A DNA stretch of 37,914 nucleotides. It comes from a virus. The position numbers were made by a program, and so were the translations under genes. Shown in pieces: positions 1 through 6,269 of this stretch. The first letter of the stretch is position 1. Every line of letters starts with the position of its first letter. Location: IMG/VR virus record IMGVR_UViG_3300010885_026004, positions 1-37,914 of that record; one strand, 5' to 3'. The notes beneath the pieces are model-generated. The model did no database searches and was not told the DNA's origin. It saw nothing but the letters and a program-made list of their open reading frames with translations.

Positions 1-171
1 CTGCGCGGGCTGCTGCGTGGGATGCTGCGCGGGCTGCTGCGGGGTATGCTGCGGAGGCTGCTGCGTGGGATGCTGCGGGGGCTGCTGCGGCGGCTGCTGC
101 GGGGGATGCTGCGCGGGCTGCTGCGGGGTATGCTGCGGAGGCTGCTGCGGGGGATGCTGCGCAGGCTGCTC
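1..171 (+). repeat. 12-bp tandem repeat array at the left edge
   Basis: About fourteen degenerate copies of a 12-base unit of the form (g/a)ctgctgcgnggn run without a break from the window edge. The array lies in the coding region of the partial gene ending at 227 and gives a four-residue protein periodicity. Because the unit is a multiple of three and lacks stop codons, several frames are open: one gives LRGLLRGM-like text, one AARAAAGYAAEA-like text, and the reverse strand gives QQPPQHTP-like text. Confidence 0.9.
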
Positions 172-227
172 AAGCTACCCACTTTCGAACGTTGGTTCCC
201 AATCCATTTAAGGAGGCAACCAAATGA
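3..227 (+). CDS. C-terminal part of Ala-rich repeat phage protein (5' end outside window)
   Basis: The frame open from base 3 encodes a string of four-residue units (AAWD, AARA, AAGY, AAEA) followed by a short unique tail ending FKEATK. Its TGA (225-227) overlaps the ATG of the next gene in an ATGA junction, the same coupling used by the following genes, which is why I prefer this frame to the competing open ones. Ala-rich runs with W, Y, D, R and E at regular spacing are known C-terminal extensions of small phage proteins of unknown function, and would form long amphipathic helices. The matching N-terminal type begins at 37606 on the other edge, so the two are probably pieces of one gene. 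Function is unknown. Confidence 0.7.
   Translation, partial: ARAAAWDAARAAAGYAAEAAAWDAAGAAAAAAAGDAARAAAGYAAEAAAGDAAQAAQATHFRTLVPNPFKEATK
210..227 (+). repeat. 18-nt direct repeat, copy 1 (RBS plus ATGA junction)
   Basis: AAGGAGGCAACCAAATGA is present here and, identically, at 37592-37609. Each copy holds a strong Shine-Dalgarno (AAGGAGG), the last codons of the upstream gene (EATK) and the ATG of the downstream gene. If the genome is circular, the two copies flank the Ala-rich repeat gene. Confidence 0.9.
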
Positions 228-559
228 GCGACGAGTTCACGGTGAAGCCTTTCGACCTCGCCCGTACCCTAGAGCGCGAACTCGCCGCCGCACGAGCAGA
301 AAGCGAAGAGCAGGCTCGGCTACTTGGCATGAGTGCTGAACGGGAGTGCGATCTCCGAGGAAGACTGGAGCGGTTAGAACGCGAACTTGCCGCAGCGCGG
401 GCCGAGGTGGCTGCGTTGGCAAAAGCAGCGGAAGCCGTACTTGAAAGCTATATCATCGAGAAAAAAGTAGAGGCGGGACATCCTTGCCCTGAGAATTTGG
501 TGATATGCAGAGAACTCCGCGCCGCAATCGCCGCCGCACGCATAAAAGAACCCAAATGA
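224..559 (+). CDS. coiled-coil hypothetical protein (111 aa)
   Basis: The start is set by the ATGA overlap with the upstream gene and by AAGGAGG seven bases before the ATG. The protein contains repeated heptad-like blocks (two LERELAAARAE copies near residues 16-26 and 50-60), so it should form a parallel or antiparallel coiled coil. The C-terminal third contains ENLVICRELRAAIAAARIK. No catalytic motif is visible. Small coiled-coil proteins of this kind are common in the early regions of phages. It sits first in a chain of overlapping genes and is probably translated together with them. Function is unknown. Confidence 0.8.
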   Translation: MSDEFTVKPFDLARTLERELAAARAESEEQARLLGMSAERECDLRGRLERLERELAAARAEVAALAKAAEAVLESYIIEKKVEAGHPCPENLVICRELRAAIAAARIKEPK

Positions 560-819
560 ACGGCAAAGGTAGTTCACCCCGCAATCTCGGGCCGCAATTC
601 CGCGACAACTATGACAACATTTTCCGCACCCCCACCCCTATGAAACCAGTTCCAACACCGAAAACCGGCGACAGCACCAAATGGCAAAAGGTCGCCATTC
701 GTAAACAAGCCAAACCGCCCAAGTACGAATCCATCAAAAACGTCTACGACGACATCGAAACCGGCTACCAGCACTTCATTCAAAAGCGCATGAGGCTCAC
801 CAAAGGAGACACACCATGA
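556..819 (+). CDS. small basic hypothetical protein (87 aa)
   Basis: I start this at 556, where the ATG overlaps the preceding TGA (ATGA), rather than at the upstream in-frame ATG at 505, which lies inside the neighbour. The protein begins MNGKGSSPRNLGPQFRDNYD and is rich in Lys, Pro and Asn, with a more ordered C-terminal half (YESIKNVYDDIETGYQHFI). No known domain is recognised. Its stop overlaps the next start in the same way. The basic charge would allow nucleic-acid contact, but that is only inference. Confidence 0.75.
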   Translation: MNGKGSSPRNLGPQFRDNYDNIFRTPTPMKPVPTPKTGDSTKWQKVAIRKQAKPPKYESIKNVYDDIETGYQHFIQKRMRLTKGDTP

Positions 820-1361
820 GCACCCCCGACAAGAACCTTTATTCCCTCTGCAACTGCCATCCTCTTAACACCGCCTTCGTGCCTGACCTGGTAGCCACTC
901 CTGACATTGCCGACAGCCTCAAGATCACCAACTGCACGGACGGTATCCTTTACGCCGGCTGGATTAAGGGCGGTTACGAGGACTGCGTAGACATCAACAA
1001 CCACTGCGAGCACATCGAGGTCAACGCCGAGCTGTTTGAGCCTACCGGCTCCTACGTTGCCACCATCAAGGGAGGATCCCGGTGGATTTATCTCAAAGGC
1101 ATGGTGCGCGGCCACGGCAAGATTGTAGACATAGATCTCGGGAACATATCAGACCAATCGGACAACATGACTGAATATGTCACGTTGAACCTCACCCACG
1201 AGAACGGCGAACCCATCACGATCCGCATCTTGGGCTGCACTGATCCTATCATTATTAACAAGGACCAGCAGGAATACAAGGTAACCTTCGCCATTTGGAA
1301 GCCCTTCCGCCCCTACTTCCTCAAGATCTACAAACAACTGAAGAAAGTCTTACCCATATGA
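816..1361 (+). CDS. conserved-looking phage protein, possibly beta-helical (181 aa)
   Basis: This is the best-initiated gene of the cluster: AAAGGAGA lies nine bases upstream of the ATG, and the start overlaps the preceding stop. The middle of the protein alternates short beta-like stretches with Gly and Asn turns (TNCTDGILYAGWIKGGYED, IKGGSRWIYLKGMVRGHGK), a pattern suggestive of a small right-handed beta-helix or beta-sandwich. The C-terminus is basic and aromatic (WKPFRPYFLKIYKQLKK). Several Cys residues occur (CNCH, NCTD, DCVD, NHCE), but they are not in a clear zinc-finger spacing. I do not recognise a family, and the role is unknown. Confidence 0.8.
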   Translation: MSTPDKNLYSLCNCHPLNTAFVPDLVATPDIADSLKITNCTDGILYAGWIKGGYEDCVDINNHCEHIEVNAELFEPTGSYVATIKGGSRWIYLKGMVRGHGKIVDIDLGNISDQSDNMTEYVTLNLTHENGEPITIRILGCTDPIIINKDQQEYKVTFAIWKPFRPYFLKIYKQLKKVLPI

Positions 1362-1465
1362 GCTTCACCCTGTACTTGTTAGCTTGCTTTGGCTGTTTTT
1401 GCCTCGGCTTCTTCCTCTGTGCCCTCCTAGCCATGTCCAACGACATTAACCGCGACGACGACTAA
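1358..1465 (+). CDS. single-pass membrane microprotein (35 aa)
   Basis: Its ATG overlaps the previous stop (ATGA). The 35-residue product starts MSFTLYLLACFGCFCLGFFL, a Cys- and Phe-rich hydrophobic helix of about 20 residues, and ends in the acidic tail NDINRDDD. The likely topology is one transmembrane helix with a charged cytoplasmic C-terminus. Small early membrane proteins of phages often act on host envelope functions, but nothing here says which. Confidence 0.65.
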   Translation: MSFTLYLLACFGCFCLGFFLCALLAMSNDINRDDD

Positions 1466-1469
1466 TCCC

Positions 1470-1646
1470 ATGAAACGAACGCTTAACCTCAATCTCTCCA
1501 CCCATGATGTTTCCACCATCGTGGACGCCCTGCAATACGCTGCCATAATGCTTTCCACCCAAGCAAATTGCGGCATCCCTAGCTCTCTTGCAAAACGCGC
1601 CACCCGCGTTCACGCTAAGCTTTTGGAGCAAACCAAGCGCCCATGA
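1470..1646 (+). CDS. small hypothetical protein (58 aa)
   Basis: Begins MKRTLNLNLSTHDVSTIVDA four bases after the previous stop and ends in an ATGA overlap with the next gene. The opening beta-strand-like segment followed by an amphipathic helix (HDVSTIVDALQYAAIML) resembles the helix-packing of small phage accessory proteins. No motif identifies a function. Support comes from the overlap chain and the codon-like composition. Confidence 0.65.
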   Translation: MKRTLNLNLSTHDVSTIVDALQYAAIMLSTQANCGIPSSLAKRATRVHAKLLEQTKRP

Positions 1647-2218
1647 ACTTTGCAGAACGCGCTTTTGAATCCTGCAAGGCCAAGGCTGACGAGCTGGGCC
1701 GCAAGCTCTCCGCCGACGAGTGGAAGGGAGTCGTCCAGGCGGAATACGACGCCGCGCACGCTGAATGGCTGGAGGAGGCAAATGCCCCTAAGTTAGACCG
1801 CCGCGCCCAAGCGGAACTGTTCAACGCCATTGCCATGGCCTGCGGAACCAACCCGCTGGAATGCACGAGCGCCATGAAGCGCACAATAGCGGTGGCGCTC
1901 GCTGACATTCGTTCCGTCTCGCCGGGGCTGACTCCCGACGAAATAGCCAAGAGAGCAAGGACTTACAAGACGAAGCACCGCGATTGGCCGCTCACAGTCA
2001 TGTCACTTGCTAAATACTGGGGTGATTTAGGAACAAACGACATGGGGCGTACCTATGCCGCCCAAGTGGGCCTAGAGCCGCCAAATTGGAAGGAAACGCT
2101 GCCTAGGCTCATGCCTGACGCCGAGCCTGCCACCATCAGCTACATGATAAACCAGCTCGGGTGGAACCGCATTTCGGCCTCGATGCAGGAAACGATCCGA
2201 AAGAACTGCGCCGTATGA
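1643..2218 (+). CDS. putative replisome-organizer / helicase-loader-like protein (191 aa)
   Basis: The start at 1643 uses the ATGA overlap. Residues about 95-130 read TPDEIAKRARTYKTKHRDWP, then a leucine-rich helix and LAKYWGDLG. This arrangement (RA.xY...+xxxWPLTxxxLxKYW) is typical of the C-terminal part of phage replication proteins that recruit the host helicase, usually with an N-terminal winged helix. The N-terminal half here is helical and charged rather than a clear winged helix, so the assignment is tentative. It is followed by a DNA-binding-like small protein and an HNH protein in the same overlapping chain, which fits a DNA-metabolism module. Confidence 0.55.
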   Translation: MNFAERAFESCKAKADELGRKLSADEWKGVVQAEYDAAHAEWLEEANAPKLDRRAQAELFNAIAMACGTNPLECTSAMKRTIAVALADIRSVSPGLTPDEIAKRARTYKTKHRDWPLTVMSLAKYWGDLGTNDMGRTYAAQVGLEPPNWKETLPRLMPDAEPATISYMINQLGWNRISASMQETIRKNCAV

Positions 2219-2478
2219 CCAAAGCCAAAGAACGCCCCCGCAAGCGTCCCCGCATCTACGGTCCCCTCTTGCCCAAGAAAAACTGGCTGGGGCGCCCACG
2301 CCCCCAGAAGTATTACACGCACACCCCATGGTCTACCGTCCTAGCCATGCGGGAGGACTTTTGGGGCGGCATGGGCCTGCCGCAGGTGGCCATCAAATAC
2401 AACCTTTCCCATTCCTACACTTGGCAAATCTGCCACGGCTACCGTCGCCGCTACCCCGAAAAATCCGCCAGAACATGA
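2215..2478 (+). CDS. small basic HTH-like protein (87 aa)
   Basis: I choose 2215 (ATGA overlap with the gene before) over the in-frame ATG at 2161. The N-terminal 40 residues are very basic and Pro-rich (RPRKRPRIYGPLLPKKN), like a nucleic-acid-binding tail. Residues 52-80 (REDFWGGMGLPQVAIKYNLS, then an aromatic helix ending GYRRR) resemble a helix-turn-helix in which PQVAIKYNLS is the turn and recognition-helix start. A DNA-binding role is inferred. The last codon overlaps the start of the HNH gene. Confidence 0.65.
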   Translation: MTKAKERPRKRPRIYGPLLPKKNWLGRPRPQKYYTHTPWSTVLAMREDFWGGMGLPQVAIKYNLSHSYTWQICHGYRRRYPEKSART

Positions 2479-2840
2479 AATCTACCAAAACCCGCTGTTC
2501 CGGCCTTTGGACAGAAGCCCGTTTCGCTTCGTTTATCAAATCCGCCCTACGGGGGGCGTCCAACCGCTGGGCTCCTAAGCATAATGCCCGTAAAGCGGCC
2601 AGGATCGCCCGCAATCGCTATTCCTGTTCCCTCTGCCACCACATCGTGGGCAACAAGAACATTGCCATTGACCACATCAAACCCGTCGTAGACCCCATCC
2701 GGGGCTTTGTCTCATGGGACGAGTACATCCATCGCCTCTTCTGCGAGGCAGACGGCTTCCGCGCCATCTGCAAGGACTGCCATGACAAGGTGACCGCCAA
2801 CCAACGCGAGATCCGCAGCGCCCACAAGAAACCCGCCTAA
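2475..2840 (+). CDS. HNH-family zinc-binding nuclease-like protein (121 aa)
   Basis: The start at 2475 is set by the ATGA overlap. The fold signature is clear: CSLC at 51-54, then IDHIKPV with Asp66-His67, and a second metal pair CKDCH at 99-103. Two CxxC-type pairs around a D-H core are the usual architecture of phage HNH proteins with a structural zinc. The third HNH element is likely in the Asp/His around 96-107. Free-standing HNH proteins in phages can be homing enzymes or packaging partners of terminase, and the sequence does not decide between these. It ends the left early operon and converges, with a four-base overlap, on the last gene of the late operon. Confidence 0.8.
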   Translation: MKSTKTRCSGLWTEARFASFIKSALRGASNRWAPKHNARKAARIARNRYSCSLCHHIVGNKNIAIDHIKPVVDPIRGFVSWDEYIHRLFCEADGFRAICKDCHDKVTANQREIRSAHKKPA

Positions 2841-3706
2841 GCCGTTCCCCTAATCTGAAAATCGAACACGTCGTCATCACCCTTCTGACTGCGCCTAGGC
2901 GTTATCTCAAACTCAATCCAGCCGAGCGTGCTTGGGCTTCTGCCCGCATCGACGTTGTAGCTCACTTTACCGTTCTCGTAGCTTTTAAGGAATGACCCCG
3001 TGCGGCCCAGCCAGGGCACCCGTTCCCGCACTATCAGTTCCCCGGTGGTTCCCTTGCTGCTCAAAACCAGCCGCGGCGTGCTTGGAATGCACCCTTTTTT
3101 GTGGTCGTGCCCCATCAGGTAGAAATCAGCCATCGCCGTCGTCACCATCTTCTCCAGCGTGTTAAACGTGCTGCCCGGTAACGATCCGCCGCCTTTCCCA
3201 TGATGGGCGAAGACATCCAAGGACTGCCGGCAATCCCCCCTGTTCTTGAACCGGAAACTTAACCGGATAAAAGAGCACACCCCCAAGAACTTCGTATTGA
3301 GCGCCGCCGCCAGCACATGGTCCGTCGTGTCGCCGTTCCCAAAGTCGAAGTAATGGTTGCCCCCCAGCATCCCAATCATCCGCCCGCGCATAAACCCAAG
3401 CTCGTTTACCAAGGTCTTGCTCACTCCCTTGTAAACGTCCTTGAGCGTGTTCCTCGTCGTATCGTGCAGTCCCTCGTTTGCCAGCACAATGCGCTCCGAC
3501 GTGCTCACCCCGTCCGTGTAGTCACCCATTCCCAAGAACAGGGCATTCTTCTGCTTCTTGGCATAGGCTAGAAACTGACGCCAATGCTCATCCGCGTGCA
3601 AATCGCTATCGCGGTGGATGTCCCCAAAGGGGATAAGCTTGAACGGCTTGTTGATTTCCACCTCCACCTCGACACGGTGGGTGGTGAACAAGCCGGTAGT
3701 TTTCAT
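2837..3706 (-). CDS. calcineurin-like metallophosphoesterase (289 aa)
   Basis: All metal-binding blocks of the metallophosphoesterase superfamily are present in order: GDIH at 28-31, GMGDYTD at 59-65, GGNH at 115-118, HHG at 168-170 and GHDH at 199-202. These coordinate a two-metal centre that cleaves phosphomonoesters, cyclic nucleotides or phosphodiesters including DNA. The substrate cannot be told from the sequence. The gene is the last of the late operon, downstream of two holin candidates. Phage members of this superfamily include nucleases and nucleotide phosphatases. The initiating ATG has no Shine-Dalgarno. Confidence 0.85.
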   Translation of the reverse strand: MKTTGLFTTHRVEVEVEINKPFKLIPFGDIHRDSDLHADEHWRQFLAYAKKQKNALFLGMGDYTDGVSTSERIVLANEGLHDTTRNTLKDVYKGVSKTLVNELGFMRGRMIGMLGGNHYFDFGNGDTTDHVLAAALNTKFLGVCSFIRLSFRFKNRGDCRQSLDVFAHHGKGGGSLPGSTFNTLEKMVTTAMADFYLMGHDHKKGCIPSTPRLVLSSKGTTGELIVRERVPWLGRTGSFLKSYENGKVSYNVDAGRSPSTLGWIEFEITPRRSQKGDDDVFDFQIRGTA

Positions 3707-3712
3707 CCAGGC

Positions 3713-3865
3713 TTACTTACCGCTCTCTGTGCGCCATTTCCATAGCAGGTAAGCTATGCCAAGAATGCCGCCAATCAGGCCGGTCACTTGGTTCCATTGG
3801 CTCAAGGTCAGGTTAGCAACGATTGGCGTACTAGCTGCCAATAGGTCTTTGTGGTCGATGGACAT
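3713..3865 (-). CDS. single-TM small protein, holin candidate (50 aa)
   Basis: A complete 50-codon frame lies between the phosphoesterase and the next membrane protein: MSIDHKDLLAASTPIVANLT at the N-terminus, one Gly- and Leu-rich transmembrane helix (about 28-43, GLIGGILGIAYLLW) and the basic tail KWRTESGK. A short hydrophilic N-terminus, one helix and a basic C-terminus match class III / pinholin-like lysis proteins. Position next to a multi-helix holin-like gene supports a lysis cassette. The function is inferred. Confidence 0.65.
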   Translation of the reverse strand: MSIDHKDLLAASTPIVANLTLSQWNQVTGLIGGILGIAYLLWKWRTESGK

Positions 3866-3874
3866 GAGGGTAAA

Positions 3875-4291
3875 TTACTTGGATCCTCGACTGTACCTAG
3901 CTCCAAACCACCAAAAAATCGCCGTAAACGATCCAAAAATGATTTCTGGTCCCATCGCCGTCTGAGCCTCCGGTGTAGCTTTTGCGTATACGGCGGCAAT
4001 AATAATAATCGCGGCCCACGTCAGCAAAGGACGGGTGGACTGCTTCAAGGCATCTACGCAGAGGTAGAGATTGCTCACCCAAGGGCTGGCATTGGCCGGA
4101 ATCTGGAGAGATTCCCCGCCATTCTGGGATGCAGCGAAAGCCTTCCACGCCTCCGTCTTCTCCGCTGCATCCACCTGCGCCTTCATCATCGCTATCTTGT
4201 TCTTCGTGTCAATCCAGTCAGTCACGCAGTGCAAGGCAGAGCCCAAGATCCCGCCCCCAGCTGCGTTAAACAAGATGTCGATGAAACTCAT
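3875..4291 (-). CDS. three-helix holin-like protein (138 aa)
   Basis: Three hydrophobic segments are visible: residues about 5-25 (FNAAGGGILGSALHCVTDWI), 88-105 (LLTWAAIIIIAAVYA) and 117-133 (IIFGSFTAIFWWFGARYS). A charged coiled-coil stretch (KMKAQ-like, AAEKTEAWKAF) joins the first two. The closing WWFGxR motif after the third helix is typical of the three-TM holins of gene-transfer agents and many podophages. Its start overlaps the preceding stop (TAATG). It probably forms the membrane lesion that releases lysin. Confidence 0.7.
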   Translation of the reverse strand: MSFIDILFNAAGGGILGSALHCVTDWIDTKNKIAMMKAQVDAAEKTEAWKAFAASQNGGESLQIPANASPWVSNLYLCVDALKQSTRPLLTWAAIIIIAAVYAKATPEAQTAMGPEIIFGSFTAIFWWFGARYSRGSK

Positions 4292-4602
4292 TACTCTCCC
4301 GCTTCTTCGTTGTAACCGCCGCTATCCATGCCAAGGGCTTCCTTCTTGGGGCTGATGACCGCATAACCATTCTGGCTAATGGTCTTGCCGGGGCCGATCT
4401 TGGACAGATCAACCTCCATGCGGGCGGGACGCAGGACGTAATCGGGCATCCCCGTGATGCGGTCTCCTTTGCTCGGGGTGCAGCAACAGGGGCCATGATT
4501 GGAGCCGGGCAACTTGCGATTGCTATCCTGGCTGGGCTTGCTGGCGACGCCCTTCGTGCTGATCGAAACGGGGCGGGTAACAGACGGCGACATATTTTTC
4601 AT
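4291..4602 (-). CDS. hypothetical protein, unstructured N-terminus (103 aa)
   Basis: The first 60 residues are Ser-, Lys- and Pro-rich and look disordered, with an unusual CCC triplet (GPCCCTPSK) around residue 40. The second half (MPDYVLRPARMEVDLSKIGP) is more regular. The C-terminus is acidic (YNEEAGE). It sits between the ejection-protein-like genes and the holin, overlapping the holin start by one base (TAATG), so the two are probably translationally coupled. It could be a minor virion component. No family is recognised. Confidence 0.65.
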   Translation of the reverse strand: MKNMSPSVTRPVSISTKGVASKPSQDSNRKLPGSNHGPCCCTPSKGDRITGMPDYVLRPARMEVDLSKIGPGKTISQNGYAVISPKKEALGMDSGGYNEEAGE

Positions 4603-4650
4603 AATGGTCTTATCAGAAGTTCTGGTGAGGTTGACGAGTAGTTTCCTAAC

Positions 4651-6267
4651 TTAGCGAAGCGCCGCTTGTCCTACAAAGCGGGCAAGGTTTGCTGCAAATG
4701 CGGGGTCTTCTACGCCATAGCGAGGAGCAGACATTACCTTTTGGTAAAGAGGACTCATCATGGCTGCTCTGGATACTTTAGGAGTCATCAACGCGGCTGC
4801 CGTGCCAGCAGCGATTTGCCCCGGCAATCCCGACCCAGCACTACCAGCACCCATAAATGCTAAAGCTCCAGCTCCACTTGCACTAACCGCAGATTGAAAC
4901 CCAATTGCAGACGGGGCTTGGACATCGGAAATTTCACGCATTACTTTAGGCATCGTGTCGTGTGATCGGGCAATTAATTCAAGACCGCCATCTAAATTAC
5001 GGCGATTCTTATCCCGTACAGAGGCAATAAATGGAGCGGATACATTTCCTTCCACCAAAGAATCACGTACTACCATAGCCTTAGAAACAAGGCGACGAGC
5101 GGCTTTGTATTCTTTGGTCAATTCTGGGAACCCAGTATTCGTTAAAAGCGTTTCAAGACTTGTTTCAAGGTCATCAACTCGCCCGTCCAGGGCTTGCGCT
5201 TCTTTACGCAAAGAAGGCGTGCCAGCCTTTTCGTTTGTTGGGCTTTTGTACTGATTCCATTTAGCCCTAGCTTCCGCTCGCGTGTCTTGAATGTTCTCAA
5301 GAATGTCTGCAAATTTAGGCCCAACCGACGGACTTATGCTCTTAATTTCTTCCATCGGCTTGGAAAGTTCACGGATATGGTCTGTTACGTGAATTGCATC
5401 CAGCTTATTATCTTTAGGAAATTGAATATCTTCGCGGGCGAGCTTATTGATAACTCGTTGATTGTATTCGTTGGCTTTTCTTTGAACATTCGTAGCTCCA
5501 CCCGATAGTTCCGTCATGGCTTGGTTTATGCCAGACTCACGATAAGTGAGCGTTGGATCTACTTTGCCGCCAACTGCCTGCCAATCCTTTACGTTTTGAT
5601 TGGTAACAGCATCATTTACCATGCGCTCAGAAGCTTCTTGAGCCGCCGCACCTTTGCCCGCAACCTGCTTGATTTTAGCGCCAACTGTTCCGCTTGCTAC
5701 CGAAAGAAATTGTTCAAGCGCATTAGGAGCGCGGCCCTCGTCAATGGCCGTTTGAGCTGTTTTGCCAAGGAAATTAGCGGCAATGAATTTAGCTGCATCT
5801 TCGGCAAGTGGAGTAAGGGCTCTTTTAACCGGCTTGAGTAATTCGCCGCCTGGAGGCGCATTGACGATAAAAGACTCGGCCATTTTACCCCATTGAGGAA
5901 ATTCTCCCTCGCGCACTTGCCTGATGCCTTCCGCGCCAGCTCCACCAAGACCTCCCAAAATAGGCATGGCAATAGGAGCGGCAACGCCCGTCATCGCACC
6001 TATCGCATGGCCGGTAGCCGCCGCACCTGCTTCCATGCCAATATCTCGCAACCCACCACCAGTAACTTCAGCGGCTTGCTTTAGCTTGTAAAGCGGAGAC
6101 GCGGTATTGTCCACGGGAGGCGGCTTTATCCCCATGCGTTCATTGTCTTCTTTCTGCTGCTGAGAACGGGCCAATGCGATAAAAGCCTCTACTTTGTCCG
6201 ATCCGTGACCGGCATCGGCAATTTGCTTTGCCATATCCTCAATCTGAGAGTCGGTATAAGCAGCCAT
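4651..6267 (-). CDS. putative internal virion / ejection protein (538 aa)
   Basis: A long helical protein with an Ala- and Gly-rich hydrophobic block near residues 68-112 (GGGLRDIGMEAGAAATGHAI, then a run with repeated GG), a highly charged coiled-coil middle (about 230-400) and a second Gly/Ala membrane-like block near 460-490. Proteins with this alternation, located after the tail-hub gene in podophages, are injected with the DNA and form a channel through the envelope (as T7 gp14-gp16 or P22 gp7/gp16 do). No lytic domain is visible. It follows two further large Ala/Gln-rich proteins in the same operon, and the three probably form the internal core. The family is not named with certainty. 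Confidence 0.6.
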   Translation of the reverse strand: MAAYTDSQIEDMAKQIADAGHGSDKVEAFIALARSQQQKEDNERMGIKPPPVDNTASPLYKLKQAAEVTGGGLRDIGMEAGAAATGHAIGAMTGVAAPIAMPILGGLGGAGAEGIRQVREGEFPQWGKMAESFIVNAPPGGELLKPVKRALTPLAEDAAKFIAANFLGKTAQTAIDEGRAPNALEQFLSVASGTVGAKIKQVAGKGAAAQEASERMVNDAVTNQNVKDWQAVGGKVDPTLTYRESGINQAMTELSGGATNVQRKANEYNQRVINKLAREDIQFPKDNKLDAIHVTDHIRELSKPMEEIKSISPSVGPKFADILENIQDTRAEARAKWNQYKSPTNEKAGTPSLRKEAQALDGRVDDLETSLETLLTNTGFPELTKEYKAARRLVSKAMVVRDSLVEGNVSAPFIASVRDKNRRNLDGGLELIARSHDTMPKVMREISDVQAPSAIGFQSAVSASGAGALAFMGAGSAGSGLPGQIAAGTAAALMTPKVSRAAMMSPLYQKVMSAPRYGVEDPAFAANLARFVGQAALR

Positions 6268-6269
6268 GA

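Noticed and set aside
1-171. CRISPR array.
   Set aside because: The 12-base units are contiguous with no spacers and are coding.
22-339. Open frame of LRGLLRGM-type repeats, running past the repeat array.
   Set aside because: It overlaps the well-initiated gene at 224 and lacks a start context; the frame ending at 227 fits the ATGA chain and the known Ala-rich repeat family.
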